A stretch of 64,000 nucleotides of DNA. Origin: Leuctra nigra. Its lineage: Eukaryota; Arthropoda; Insecta; Plecoptera; Leuctridae. The translations under genes and the position numbers were made by a program. Position 1 is the stretch's first letter. Each line of letters starts with the position of its first letter. Under the pieces are notes generated by a model. It saw only the letters and a list, made by a program, of their open reading frames with translations. It did no database searches and was not told the DNA's origin. Below are positions 1-12,692 of the stretch, one piece after another. The stretch is from NCBI GenBank assembly GCA_934045905.1, contig OW203769.1:25327705-25391704 (forward strand), read 5' to 3'.

Positions 1-2360
1 ATCGAGATTCACTTTACAGTTCAGTTTGATTTCGTTTGCTGTCAGGATAAGTTCATAATTCTCTTGAAGTTGCAAAGGTATTAAAATATTATTCATCCAG
101 TTTTATATTAATAATGTCAAGTATTCGGGCTGATTGATAAAAATTTCAACCTAATTGCAAAGGCAGCGCAATTTCTGACTAATTTTTAGTAGGCATTCCA
201 TTTCTGACAAGGATACAAGGATTATTATTTAGATAATATTTGATAAGTTATAAATACCGTCTTTGTGGGATTCATTCCAAAGTACAAGGTTGAGAAAAAT
301 TTTCTGCAATTCTGTCAAAATAAATTTAAACTAAATATTTCTTAATTGAATCACTTTCATTCCTGACTCACCTTCCCACCATCGGTGCTCGTAGATTGAC
401 CCTTCCCCTGTTCTCACCTGAGATTAAAATCGCGCTGTTGACAAATAATATCCAGCCGCTTCTGCGCCTGCGATTCCACTAATTGCATGCATGGAAGTGA
501 GTATGGTTGCCTATACAGCAGGCGTATTGTATTATGTCGTTTCACATTATGTCGTAAGTGACATTCATCTGCCATCTACCGGCCGTTAGTGACACCTCCA
601 CATGGCAAACTCGATAGTCGGTTTATTTTTGCGTTGTTATTTATTTTATACTATTTCTGTATAGAAATAGTATGATACTTTTTCATGATATTGCTAATCA
701 TACAGTACGAAATACGTAGGTACTTGATTTGAGTCAGTTTCTAATAGATTTGAATGGCCAGATTTAAATGCCCTGTATACAACGTTCAGAAAAGTACACG
801 CTTTAAAGTGATCTTAATTAATATGTGATATTATTTTATAGTACAATTTCTGCAAAAGATACAAGTTAAACTTCTACATCCGGCCGTGGCCATGTTAACT
901 TGAATCGAAGAATGGGGAATACCCTGCTTGGGCATCCCCCCTTAAAAAATTTATTTGTTTTGAATTACTATCTGAATTGCCAAAACGGGAGATAAAACTT
1001 TAGGTACCTGAGTCAAAATAAATAAAATTCAATATAAAACAATGCAATACCTTCACTCATTAAATTTACTAAAGGTCTGCTCTTGGGTCGTAATTCCACT
1101 TGTTTTACGAATCTTACAGGAATAACCAGTCTGGATCGCAATTCAACAACGCAAAACTTAGTTCGTACAAGAGCGATCATCGAGAAATGTTATTTTCCAG
1201 GGATGTTAGGACAGATCAGATATATATATTATAAATTAAAATGCATACAATATTGAAGATTCAAAATCAGAAATCAAATTAAACAGACCCAGATTACAGC
1301 AGAAATCATGTTAAATGATTAAATACTCTACGAATATATTATGTTAATTTAATTACCTATGCCACCTGGTATTCAAATTCTCAATGACAGTTGAAAATAA
1401 TGTCAATAAATAAATCTTTAAAATGAATTCTGTAAATCGTATAACTTCTCGGAAATGATAATGTAGCTGACTTCTTTATCGACCACTGCCAGTTAGATTG
1501 TCATCACGGCACACTGAAATACCGCCGTAGGACAACAATGCTTTTGTTCTGTTTGAAATTCTTCATTCATTTGATTGCTGAAACTTCACTTTAGGACGTG
1601 TTTACGATTTTGTCTGCATCATTTCCTTTATAAATCATCAAGGAACTAAGTTATCTATTGCTACAAAGATTTGTCTAAATGTATAATATTACAAGAATAT
1701 TTTGAGATTAATGACTGTGTGAACAAACGTTTGAATTCTCCAATATTTGCTGAAAAAATAGTTGCTGCGTTGGATTCAGTCCGCAGCATTTTTATTCAAT
1801 ATTTCTATCTCATCTTTGAATGATAATGTTTAGAATGGCTTTATAGGTTGTCTTTACCTTTTCTTAGATAATCTTCAGTTGTTTTATGGTAATTTAAAAA
1901 ATAAGTATCAAATTGAAGTTGTTCATAATTAAATTCGCGTTGAGATAATATGTTGGTGAATCGAATGTTGAAAAATGTTTGATAAAATTAACTGAGGCAT
2001 AGATATTGTTTTAATAGAAAAATACCTATAAAACGATATGTTTTACATGTTGCTTGATTTCATTACTAAAGAGCGATTGCGAAAGAAAAATAGTGAATAA
2101 AGAACGAGAAAATTTATTGAATGAATATTCTCTGGAGGGAATAACACATTTTTTATTGCAAAACTTGTTTTATCAAAATTCAGTTCGTAAGTTTGGATTA
2201 ATATTAAAAATCAATTATTTGAACTTGTAATTAGTTGTTTTCAATTTCTATACTCTGTTTATATGTAGTACGTGTCATTGCCTATAGGCATAGATGAAAC
2301 GTCTTTGCCTCAGACCTATTCAATGATAATTTGGACGAAAAATAATTATAAAATAATATT
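1..2360. other. AT-rich stretch without recognised genes
   Basis: No frame in this stretch resembles a known protein. It holds one copy of a dispersed ~50-bp repeat at 485-525, a short direct repeat ATTATGTCGT (twice between 530 and 556), and a small palindrome at 648-673 (ATACTATTTCT, 4-nt loop, AGAAATAGTAT). Nothing else stands out on either strand. Confidence 0.5.
485..525 (+). repeat. Dispersed ~50-bp repeat, copy 1
   Basis: The copy reads GCATGCATGGAAGT, then TTGCCTATACAGCAGGCG after a variable spacer. The same order occurs at 3201-3254 and 4101-4154 on the same strand. This copy lacks the leading TATTCTACC present in the other two, so it is truncated or diverged at that side. The family is not recognised. 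The shared block probably belongs to a larger decayed mobile element. Confidence 0.6.
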
Positions 2361-2421
2361 TAATGAAACTTCATTGGATTTTCACAAACTATTTTTGTGA
2401 AAGTCCAATGAAGTGTCATTA
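2361..2421. repeat. Long hairpin (28-bp stem, 5-nt loop)
   Basis: Arm 2361-2388 (starting TAATGAAACTTCATTGGA) is the reverse complement of 2394-2421 with two mismatches, leaving a 5-nt loop. The stem length is compatible with a small-RNA hairpin, but the loop is very short and the pairing nearly perfect, which suits a small palindromic repeat or a remnant of an inverted-repeat transposon better. No flanking target duplication was seen. Confidence 0.75.
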
Positions 2422-3200
2422 AATAATCTCCAAACTAAGAACTAGAACTTTGATATAAAATAATAATTGTCATTAGAAGTATTTTGTCTCTGATTTGTCT
2501 CTATCTGTCTCTGTCCATGAGATAATTGTCCTCTTACGCCACTATTCCTTCAACTTCTTGAGATTCCTCTTTCCTCTTCTTCATAAGGGTTGGCTTTCGT
2601 GTGATGCATTTGACATCCAACAATCTGGCTGAGAATACGCTCTTCTGAGTTGTGATCGCGATTAAATAAATGTATTCTTCTCATTGAATTATTAAGAGAT
2701 TTAAAATATAATTTTATAATAGATACACAAAACATTTTTTTACTCACTCGATATGTTTCATCAGTACAAGAATAATTCAAACTTCATATGACATTTCGGC
2801 GGGGCGGTATTTCAGAAATAATACGTCTTTCTCTATCCAGAAATGTGAATAACTAATGGTGAAAGCGTTGTTGCCATGGCAATTTGCAAGAAATTACGTC
2901 AATGAAAATTTTACTGTTTTCTATGTAGTAATTGTTGTTAATCGATTCCTTGATTCATCCCACAACAACAATAATACTGAGTTCAAACAGATCTCAGCTT
3001 TCACAATAATATACACATTATTTTAACTTCGAATTTACACTACCATTCCCTATTTCGATATGCTGTTTGTAGGAAGGGGAGGGGGTAGATGCAAGAAGCT
3101 CTTTGCTCCCTCCCTCGGGATGTCAAAGAAAGTGTACCTAGGTATTTGTGGGTTCAACTCACAACTCATATTGTGAATTAAACACAACTTAAACCCCTGC

Positions 3201-3254
3201 TATTCTACCACATGTATGCACAGAAGTAAGTTCAGTTGCCTATGCAGCAGGCGT
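3201..3254 (+). repeat. Dispersed ~50-bp repeat, copy 2
   Basis: It begins TATTCTACCACATG, continues GCACAGAAGTAAG and ends GTTGCCTATGCAGCAGGCGT. It aligns over its full length with the copy beginning at 4101, exactly 900 bp downstream in the same orientation, and partly with 485-525. No coding potential is visible. It could be the terminus of an undescribed element or a conserved part of a SINE-like family. Confidence 0.65.
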
Positions 3255-3689
3255 CCTCCGAACGCCTCCGAAAGTACGCACTTTAAAATTACTATTATAT
3301 ATTTATTTTTCAACATATCAACTAAGATTAGATTACATTATTTATTTTATCTTTACCATTTTCCATGATACAAACATGTCATACAATACAATAAAAAATT
3401 CAAAATAAAAATACAATTTAAATGTACTTTAGAACACAACCTAACAACACCATAAATCGATCAAAAGATAAAAACTCATCAATAGTATACAATTTTTTTT
3501 AGGACTCACGTACTGTAACTTTACAACTCCCCGTCACAAAATGAGGTGTAAATTATAATTTTTGTCCACAGAGAATGAACTAAACTTTAAAAGAAGTAGT
3601 ATTTTTTATTGTTACACAGAAAATACAAGAAATGCAATACAACTATTCACAAACAATTACAAATCCTCTTGGGATTATCCGTTATTTCT

Positions 3690-3790
3690 TTGGGCTAGGA
3701 AAATCATTTCATTTTCGTTTCAACTTTTAAAATAGCACACATTTTTTTAAGTAAGTCTCAGAAAATAAGTTTTTATTAGTTCAATTATCG
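3690..3790 (+). repeat. Diverged dispersed repeat, paired with 6780-6880
   Basis: A 19-bp block, AACTTTTAAAATAGCACAC (3722-3740), recurs at 6807-6825 on the same strand. In both places a related AAATCATTTnnTTTT string lies just upstream, and related TAGyCATGA blocks lie 150-300 bp downstream. This suggests two decayed copies of one repeat rather than chance. The family is not recognised. Confidence 0.4.
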
Positions 3791-4100
3791 AAATGTAAAA
3801 AAGATCTTCATTGCCTAACAGTGACTTGAATTTACTTGGCTCCATAATATAACATGGGGGAGAAAACTCAATTTATCTAAAAAAAAAAAAACGATTTTTT
3901 TATTTTCAAGAGATTTTAAAAATCCTAGAAGTTCATTTTCCAATATACTTCGTCTTAAAAAATATACTATTTGACACATAATAAGTAGACAACATAAAAT
4001 ATTCAAAATAATTATAATGAAATTAAAAAATGGTAGTTCAGAGACTCCAAAGTACTCCATAAGATATAGCCATGACTTTGGAAGCTTCTACTTCGCCTAA

Positions 4101-4154
4101 TATTCTACCTCATGCATGCACGGAAGTAAGATAAGTTGCCTATACAGCAGGCGT
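4101..4154 (+). repeat. Dispersed ~50-bp repeat, copy 3
   Basis: It begins TATTCTACCTCATG, continues GCACGGAAGTAAG and ends GTTGCCTATACAGCAGGCGT. This is the best-preserved copy by comparison with the other two. It sits about 230 bp upstream of the tRNA-like SINE head, on the same strand. No function can be assigned. Confidence 0.65.
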
Positions 4155-4385
4155 CATCTTTCCTGTTTGTAGCCCAGTCGTTAGCTTGATGGCCAAAGAG
4201 GAAGCATTTTCCTGTCAGACACTTAGCCTTAAAAACTTAACATAACGAGTGTTTTTACAAAATGCAATACCACTTATCACTTAATATTCAAGGGCAATAT
4301 GGTTAAAGGTATCTTTTTCCTCATTATATTATTTCGCATAGGATGTTTTACAAGCTTGTGGTGCGCATTTTCATTTGCCATGCGC

Positions 4386-4452
4386 GGGCCGTGAAGCTCA
4401 GTTGGTAGAGCTCTCGTCCGGCAAGTGAGAGTACCTGGTTCGAGCCCGGTTA
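4386..4452 (+). repeat. tRNA-derived SINE head or tRNA pseudogene
   Basis: The sequence contains an A-box-like GAAGCTCAGTTGG with a paired D arm (GCTC...GAGC) and a perfect B box GGTTCGAGCCC at pol III spacing. The anticodon region has a CTCTC/GAGAG stem but an 11-nt loop, and the acceptor stem does not close, so this is not a functional tRNA. The 3' side runs straight into AT-rich DNA with no CCA. A tRNA-derived SINE head is the likeliest reading. The SINE body downstream was not recognised. Confidence 0.6.
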
Positions 4453-4459
4453 AGAGATA

Positions 4460-7400
4460 TTTTCCATTGCAAATTCTGATTAAATCCCAAAGTGTCTTCT
4501 AGGTATAATACAACTACAAGAAAGTATGGTCTTATTGAAATCGATTATTAATTTAGTTATTTCTTAATACATTTATTATTATATCCTAATAGTCTAATTA
4601 TTTCCTTGCTTTAAAATGAATTAAAATAATTCCTGATATTTGAAAGCAGTGAAGTTCAGTGACCTTTCTACGGAAAACCAGCTTTAATCAACAATGATCA
4701 AGGCTTATTTTGCTATTTTATAAAATCACACAAAAAAACTATTATTTATCTTCCTAGAAAATAGGAATTGTGCGTATAATTGTGCTAGTGACTTCTCTCA
4801 CATTCTCTGGGTCATACCAGTAGTCGATTAGGTCTACTTTACCATCTGAATACATACGATGTTCGCCCTTCTTGCCGTGCTACTCAGGTTATTGTCCTAC
4901 TTCGGATTACAGAAATGAAGAGTAGAAGGATAGGTTCAACGAACTTGATAATATTATTCAATGTCTAGTACAAGTTGCAATTACATAGAAGCGGATGAGC
5001 ATTATTCATTTTTTATTTACATAATAGAAATTATTCAATGTAGTAAATTATAAACTAACATGGGGTATTAAAATTTCTGGTATTATAATAAATAATTACA
5101 GTTTAATTTGTAATTAATTGAGAAAAAGAGCTCACATATAAATTTAATTTAACATTCTAAGATTAATTTTATTTATGGTGATTTTATGTAATGTAATTTT
5201 TTATTTACATCACTAAGATGTTTTTGTGTTTTTTGTGTTCATTGTTGTTCCATTTGGTATGGAATCATTATATTATTATTATTTTCAAGAATTATGAAAA
5301 TATTTTAAAATTAATATAAACGTCAAGATTTTGTATTATTGTAAACGTGCATTAATAGTTTATTTTGCATAATTCGCTGGTGATGTTTATTGCAGTAGAT
5401 TATATGAACTCTATTAAACACTCATTATTGGTAGATCAATATGACACTCTAATAATAAAAATTAAAAAAAAAATCAAAACGTACGAATATTGGAAAATCG
5501 ATTTTTGTATTAAAATACAAAATAATTTTATTTCCAAACAAAATCACAAATAAATTCATCCATAAAGACAATTCCGTCAAAAAATAAACACATACCTATT
5601 TTTAGATATTATAGAAATATGTCTAAATACATTTTTTTATAATTCGTGCTCCTATGAACGTATTGCTGAATGTAATTTAAATTCAATGAAAACTTCCTTG
5701 CCCGGGTAGAATATGATCGGAAAGTGTGTTCCATATCTTTGTTTGTAATGAATTAAGAATTATTGCACTTGGTTTCTGCATTGTCATAGAAAGGTAGCAA
5801 TTAAGTAATACACGACTTGATAATTTTGAACTTTAATATGAAATGGTTTGCTGGTATCTTACTTGCCACTGCTATTTACATAATATTTAGAGAGAAAATT
5901 AGTATAGCAGAAACTCCTAGTTTCACAAAAAGATAGATAAGGTTCTTTTTTCTTACCAACATAGTAATTGGTGTTAAAATAATTTATAAACGATGAATAT
6001 TAGATCAATATGCTGAAATTATTTATATTCCTAAAATGCCATACATGTATTTTTTTGTATTTGTTTTCCAATTTGATAACATTTCATATAAAAATAATAA
6101 TCAGTATAAACAAAATGGCTGTTCAAAAACTGGCAAACTTGTGGTTTTAATGTCTTCCTTATATCAACGTGGCTAGATTTTTCTAACCCGTTATCTTTTC
6201 TTCTCTTGATGTTTGCTGTCGTGAGCACCAACGTTTGAAAGTGGTCGGTAAGCGAAAACCAGTTGCAAGCTTCTACAACGTTTCTGCGTGATTCTCTGCT
6301 ATGGAGGAACAAGAATAGGGCAACCACGGTCAATGGTACACTTACCCACTGTCCACTGCCATGCAGAGCCGGTAATGGCAGATATCTATTTGACCGACAT
6401 TTACCAACGCATTGTTCACTGTTTTTCTTTCTTTATCAAATCATGAGAAATATTATTGATAAGTACCTATTGAAAACTTTAACAAATAAATATAACGAGT
6501 GTTTGAACCTCAAATAGGTGTAATATGGGTTTTAGTGTTTACAGTTCTATTCTTCCTTGAATTAATAATTTAATCATCGTTTTCACTAGTTGTCCTGTCA
6601 AGTTGGAAAAAATAAAATCTTGAAATTACAAGTTCAGACAACGTTTTCCTACATTTCAACTATATTTAAGTATAAATGAATCATAAAATGTCATTTAACT
6701 TGCAACCCCTGTCGTATAGCGAGGTTTCAATTTATTGCTTTCCGAGAATGAACAAAACTGTAACACAGGAGGTACCTATAGGGAAATCATTTAGTTTTTG
6801 GTTGATAACTTTTAAAATAGCACACGTTGGTATTGTTTTCAATTTTTTTCTTAATAGAATGTCCAACTATCTATCTAGAAATCAGTTTTTTTAAAAAACG
6901 TTGAACCTCAGTAAAATTAAAAACTCAAAAATAGCATGGAAATAGTCATGATTTTAATGGCCCCCATAAGACTACATGTTAAAAATAGGAATTGATAACT
7001 ACAATATCTCAAAATCTAGACACGAGATGTTCTTCATATTTCACAATATCGTGTAAATAGTGATTATTGATACCTCTGCCAAAAATAGGCTTATTTGGAA
7101 GATATGAGATATCAGTTATGCTACCTTAAGTTTAACCCAAGATTACAGATTAATACATGCCTTGTTCTTGAGTCTTCTTGAGTCTTTTGAGTCTTGAGGA
7201 CTTGACTAAATATAAATGCATGTGTTATTATACCAGGCTTGACCATCCTTGACTAAAGATTATTATCTTCCCGCCATCCTGACAGAAAGACAGAATGAGA
7301 GTTCATTCCTAAAATGTTATAAATTCCACTAAATTTTGTGGCGAAAATACATAATAACATTACAGCTTTATTTCTCTTAAATATAAGAAAATATCACGAA

Positions 7401-7470
7401 AACAAGGGATTATAGGTGATTTCCAAAAAATATAGAAATTGCACCAAAATGATTGGCCTTGATATAAAAG
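4460..7470. other. AT-rich stretch without recognised genes
   Basis: All open frames here are short, low in complexity and dominated by AT-rich codons. None resembles a known family. The only structure noticed is the second copy of a diverged repeat at about 6780-6980. Confidence 0.45.
6780..6980 (+). repeat. Diverged dispersed repeat, second copy
   Basis: It shares the 19-bp block AACTTTTAAAATAGCACAC (6807-6825), and looser flanking similarity, with 3690-3790. A short frame overlaps it but shows no family signature, so coding is not supported. Confidence 0.4.
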
Positions 7471-7474
7471 TTTC

Positions 7475-7493
7475 TCGGGGGCTTCGCCCCCGA
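7475..7493. repeat. GC-rich perfect hairpin
   Basis: TCGGGGGC-TTC-GCCCCCGA forms an 8-bp stem with a 3-nt loop in otherwise AT-rich DNA. Compact hairpins of this kind occur near the 3' ends of several mobile elements (Helitrons have a hairpin shortly before a CTRR end), but no CTRR terminus or partner 5' end was identified. The element type is therefore unassigned. Confidence 0.6.
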
Positions 7494-7499
7494 ACCTCC

Positions 7500-9815
7500 T
7501 TCTCTCCGTGTGTTTTTATAAATTCGCATGAACTTAGTTTATTTTTCGTAGGTTGTTTGAAATTGTAATTTATTTGGGGAGGGAGTCTTGCCCGGGCCGT
7601 CATTTCCATAGCGCGAGCCAGCTGATTCTGACTTCTGTAGATTTCCGACAGAAAGGATTCGAAATCTGAGTTTTCTCATTCGTTTTTAGGTAAGATTAAC
7701 ATTGGAAACAAAACAGATACATCACGATTCCATTTCCATTTCCTTTCATCATAAATAAAGTTATAGAATAGGCCTTGATCTTCAAGGAGTGACCTTCTTT
7801 ACTTAAAAAAATTACTTTTCATTGTTTTTATTTTTTTATTATAACTCTTACACATAATTTTACCAGTTTTTATACAAATATTAAACCGAAGCTTACAAGT
7901 CGATACACGTATACAAATTTAAATTGTATCGGTTACACAGTATGATAATAACAGTATTTAAATTTTTCATTAATTAATATTGAATTTCGCCTGAATATCG
8001 TTTCTACTAAATTCCAACCTGATCTAAATTCAAAAACTAGAGTAAAGAGCTACACATGGTCTTAAAAGCACGTAAATATATCCCAGAGAAGTCCCTAAAA
8101 GTGTAGAATTGAGACGCTCGCTTTGCTTGTTTAATCACGTGACTTGAAACCATCGAACAGATGATTGTATAGACTCTGGGTGATCTTTCAAACATTGAGA
8201 CAAATACCACAATAGTCGACACTCTATGTACAGCTATTTGTCATTGTCATATGAGTCAGTGACTTTCTGCACGTACCTTAAGAAAGTAAACAAAAGCGGT
8301 TCTATTTTCTTCCGGGGTCAAAATTTGAGTGTGTTTATTGGGGTTGTTCGTAGGGTGTATCGTAAATAATGGCTTTTGTCATTCTTGTTTCAATTGTTTG
8401 GTTTTATGGGATAATTTATTGTACGGTTTAAACACAAAAGTTTGTGACAAAATGTTTTTACAGTTTGGGGAATTGGAGAATAACGGAAATGCGTAACGTT
8501 TAGATATTCGCTCAGGTCTTCCTTATTTCTAATTTCATCCAGATATGCTCCAAAATTTATTTGATATAAATTACAAACTGGGATAATGTACGTAAGTAAA
8601 ATGCGATTTATTTCATGTGTTTCTATGGTTCCTAGTATTTTTTTGCGATGCCACTGTTAAACCATTCTGAAAATTTGTGAATATAAAGAATTTTTATTAT
8701 TATTATTTTTATTATTTCAGAGGTGAAGTAATGCTGAATTATATTCCATTAGGTATATTCTATTATATTCTATTATATGAATCACATAAATAAAAAATAA
8801 CAATTATGCATAAAATTTATACATTCATATACTCGCAAGTCGCAAATCAGTTTGATACATTTTCTAATTATTACTTATTTTACACTAAATCTACCGTTTC
8901 ATGTATAATTTTCAAGACCGAAGGAATTTCATTGAAAGTTGTCGTAATCACATGACCATGAAAACAGTTTTCTTTCTGTTTTACTTTAGCATTAACAGTG
9001 AATTTGATCAATCATGCATACTTTTAATCTATCTCAATAAATCACGAGGAGTAAAACGTTCCATACCGTTTCAAAATTATACGTACAATGAACTGAGATT
9101 TATTTGTTAAAATGTACAGTTTTACTTGGTGCATGATTGCTTGGAATATATAACGAAGATTCATGAAAAGTTATCATCTTCAATTATATTTATAAGTACA
9201 TTTTTTGAATCATTCTCATTTTGTTCAATTCATTCTGTATCTTCAAAAAAGTGAGGGCGGGGACAAACAATAATCACTTACATAGGTTGATGTTTTGATG
9301 TAATTAATTCATTTCCAAACGCTGGTGCTAAAAGTTCAGTAATTCTATTACTATTAAGCATTTTACTCAAGGTATACTTTGATTCCCATAACTGAGCTGT
9401 TTCTCAAAGAATATAATTTTCAATATTAATATAATAATATTAAGTAAAATCAATTTTTATTTATATTTTTGATTATAGGACAAAAATATAAATGCTATGT
9501 TGTATTAGTGTTAAATGATGTATTAAATTTAGCAACAGAACAATTACTTTTGGCTGAAGCAACAAGGTAAAAAATCTCTCCGTATATCTGAAAGCATTCA
9601 GAAACTCATTTGTTTAAATAATGAACCGAAGTTGAGTGTTTACTGTTTAGGGTTTTACTATGCGACGTTTTGCAAAGGGCGTCCTTCCAAAGTTCGATGT
9701 CGCCCATGACGATGTAATTTGTGAATACTCGGGTCTGTACGTGCATTCAAGTCTCCGCTATATGAAGCTAAGTGGGAACACATTCTGTAGGGTTTCCTGT
9801 TTCTTTCGGATAGCT
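7500..9815. other. AT-rich stretch without recognised genes
   Basis: Nothing recognisable as a gene. At 8109-8130, GAGACGCTCGCTTTGCTTG is a weak match to the GAGACGCTCGCTTCGCTCG block inside the inverted-repeat element at 24.0-26.2 kb, and may be a fragment of that family. Confidence 0.45.
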
Positions 9816-9820
9816 TACTG

Positions 9821-9861
9821 GCAAAGATATTATGAAAACTCCCTAATCATAATATCTTTGC
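9821..9861. repeat. Perfect 15-bp inverted repeat
   Basis: GCAAAGATATTATGA (9821-9835) is exactly complementary to TCATAATATCTTTGC (9847-9861), with an 11-nt spacer. No target duplication or related copy elsewhere in the window was noticed. It may be a chance palindrome or a tiny hairpin relic. Confidence 0.7.
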
Positions 9862-12377
9862 TACTGATAGGAAGCTGTCAATGTTATTGCAATTCATGGT
9901 TATGATGTGGAATAATATCCTCAAAAGTAATGAGGGAATTAAAAGGTATTTGGTTAATAAGCACAATAATAGTTTGAACTCCATGCAAAATGTATTAAAA
10001 CTGTAAAAAAAAAAACAATATTCTTTCAGTGATAATGATGGAAGGTACTGCAGGAACTGCAGTCCTACTGCCGCCTCAAAAAATTACCAACTTTATAGGT
10101 ATTTCATTTTTCAAAATCCACACATTATCATTATGTTCCCTATTTTTTTTTGTAACGTTATGGATGTTGCCATTGCTTGTATTTTTTGTAAAATAAATTT
10201 AAAATTGTAATTAAAAATGTGCAATTGTTCATATGAGGTAATGGAACATAATAATATTAATCCGTGTCTTAAGATTAAAATATATACCTACTCATAATGA
10301 GAGGAGTCATCTTGAGAAAGGATCTCAGAAAATAACACTAGAGGTAAATTTAGATTTTAATCTTAATTAATATGTGCCTAAAAATAACGTTAAACAAAAA
10401 ATGACATCACTTTACAGTACGAAAGTCATGTTAAAATAAACTGCTAGTATATTTTTAATGACATAGACAGGCCAATGCCATTACCAAATAGCACATTGTG
10501 AAGACTTCTTTTCATGGCCAATGGCAACTTTTGACCTAGATTTACCTATATTACATCAACTGGCGTTGAATACGTCATTTCCTGCTTCCCCCACCACCAC
10601 CCTCACAGATGGAACTAGAACAACGGCCGAGGATAACCTGGCGGATAACATAACTTCTACTCTTAGTGAATAATATGAAGAAGGAAATCAGAACCACTAT
10701 TAATTTCTTTTAGAAACATTTTTCGAATAAAATATATATAATTTAAAATTTGTGTTAGTATATTTATTTATATCATAGTTTTTTTTTAGCCAATAATCAT
10801 GTAATTAATTAATTATTTGAAGATGACACCTTTTTAGAACTAACAACTGACTTAACTTTTTTTTATCTAATTAAATAAATTGTTAGCTTGCTCTCGTAGT
10901 TGTGTCTTATTTTATTTTTATTTTATATTATTTTATTTTTACATTATTGAAAAACCCTACCTTGCTACCACTCCCAAAATTTCCCCCAAATCATGAAGTT
11001 GCACGTTCTTCTGTCCTATAATATTATTACCTTATGAAGTAAGGAAATGCAATTACCTAATAACAATGGAAATAACACGCACAGTTTACAAAAATTAAAA
11101 AAAGCAATTCATTTTTTTTTGTATTTACTAAATCCGTACTTTTTTAAAACATCTGCAGGTTACATCGTCTAGCCTTATACAAAAATATATATTTATAACT
11201 AATACTCCCGTTAAAAAAAATCATCTAATTTGTATGAAATCAATGCAAATTCATTGAACCAAAACTATAAACTAAATCAATGGTCATCCATGCAATTCCT
11301 CTATATAGACATTTCTATTATATGTCTAATACTTTGCAAGACACCAATGAGAGTGTCTTCTATATAGTTGAGTTGCAAGGTAACTTCAGTACATTGGTCT
11401 ACTTTTCTCATGAACTTCACCTGTATCCAAAGACCATGATGGTAGGAGACGCGAGTCTGTGGAGTTAGACAGAGACAGCGTTCTGGCCAGACTAGTGCTG
11501 GAGAAAGAGATGGATATACTTACATAAGGTAACTTTCATTCGATGTAGGAGTAACTGTAGTAATAATTGTTACATATTTAGTTCAATGACTTTAAATCTG
11601 CTGATAATAGAGAATTTATTCGTGGATTAACGGACTTGAGGATTTTTATGAGATCTATTTGGGAATATATTTTTTCTTATTTTTTAGGAGCAGAGAAAAT
11701 ATTTAAATAAATGGGAAATTAATAATTGTTCTTACTTTATTTTTTGGAAAATATAAGTAACTACAGTTTAATAATTTTCATTCCCATGAGAGGATAAATT
11801 TCAGTCAAAGCTTATATTTTTATTTATTTATTTATTACCCTGCTGAAGAATAAAATATGAAAACATTATTCCATACATACACCATTTATTGTATGTAACA
11901 TATTCATTTATAAATGAATAGCAAATGTGTTAATTTCCACCCTCATGGGGTATTTAATTCAAATAACCTATAAAATATATATTTTCAATGTTTAATTATA
12001 TAATTCATTTGCAGGAGAAAAAATAATGCTTTTCAGTCTTGCTCAAACCGCCCTGTGGTTTTTGGGTATTTACAAAAATATTTTAAGTCACTCATACATT
12101 TTTCGTTTGTCTAAAAACACCCTAATATAACTTTAAAAATTATGAGGATCACTTAATTTTGACCTTAACTTAACCCTGATATCCCTTGAGAGTTAACGGA
12201 ACTTTCCACACAAAAAAACACCAACCATCCTCTTTAAAAGGGTGTTTTGTATCGACATTCATCAAACAGAGGGTGAAATTTGAAAGGGTTTTCATTCCAA
12301 ACAGAACGGTAAATATTTCTTCCTTCCAGACGTGGGAGTTTCTTACCGCTTTTGTCTTTAAGCCAACAAATTGTTAC

Positions 12378-12394
12378 GAAGAGAGAGAGAGAGG
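12378..12394 (+). repeat. (GA)n microsatellite
   Basis: A GAGAGAGAGAGAG run ends in GGGTG. It lies about 190 bp upstream of a purine-biased block. Confidence 0.7.
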
Positions 12395-12575
12395 GTGTTA
12401 ACATTTTGTTTGTGTAATATCTATTTTAAAATGTGTGATTCTCTTTCGTTTGTCGCTAGGAAATTGAAGGGTGTTAACGCAGGTAGATATTGAACCGTTA
12501 TATGGATCGGTATTGAAGGCCCTCATGGTAACATTGTGTATTTTGTGCTCCTATCACTGAAGGATGGTCATTGAA

Positions 12576-12692
12576 CTCGGTTTGAAGAAGAAAGACAGGA
12601 GAAAGAGCAAGAGAAAGAGAGTAAGTAACGGTGGGAGAAGAAAGGTGGAGGGGAGGAAGGGGGTTATAACGAAGAACGAGAAAGTAGACTAT
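12576..12692 (+). repeat. Purine-rich tract
   Basis: About 115 bases are almost entirely A and G on the plus strand, including AAGAAGAAAGACAGGAGAAA and GGAGGGGAGGAAGGGGG. The minus-strand frame across it (Pro-, Leu- and Ser-rich) is a by-product of this composition. Such tracts can form triplex DNA, but nothing here shows a function. Confidence 0.6.

Noticed and set aside
9660..9905. 81-codon frame with balanced N-terminal composition
   Set aside because: No family recognised, and it runs through the perfect hairpin at 9,821-9,861; insufficient support.
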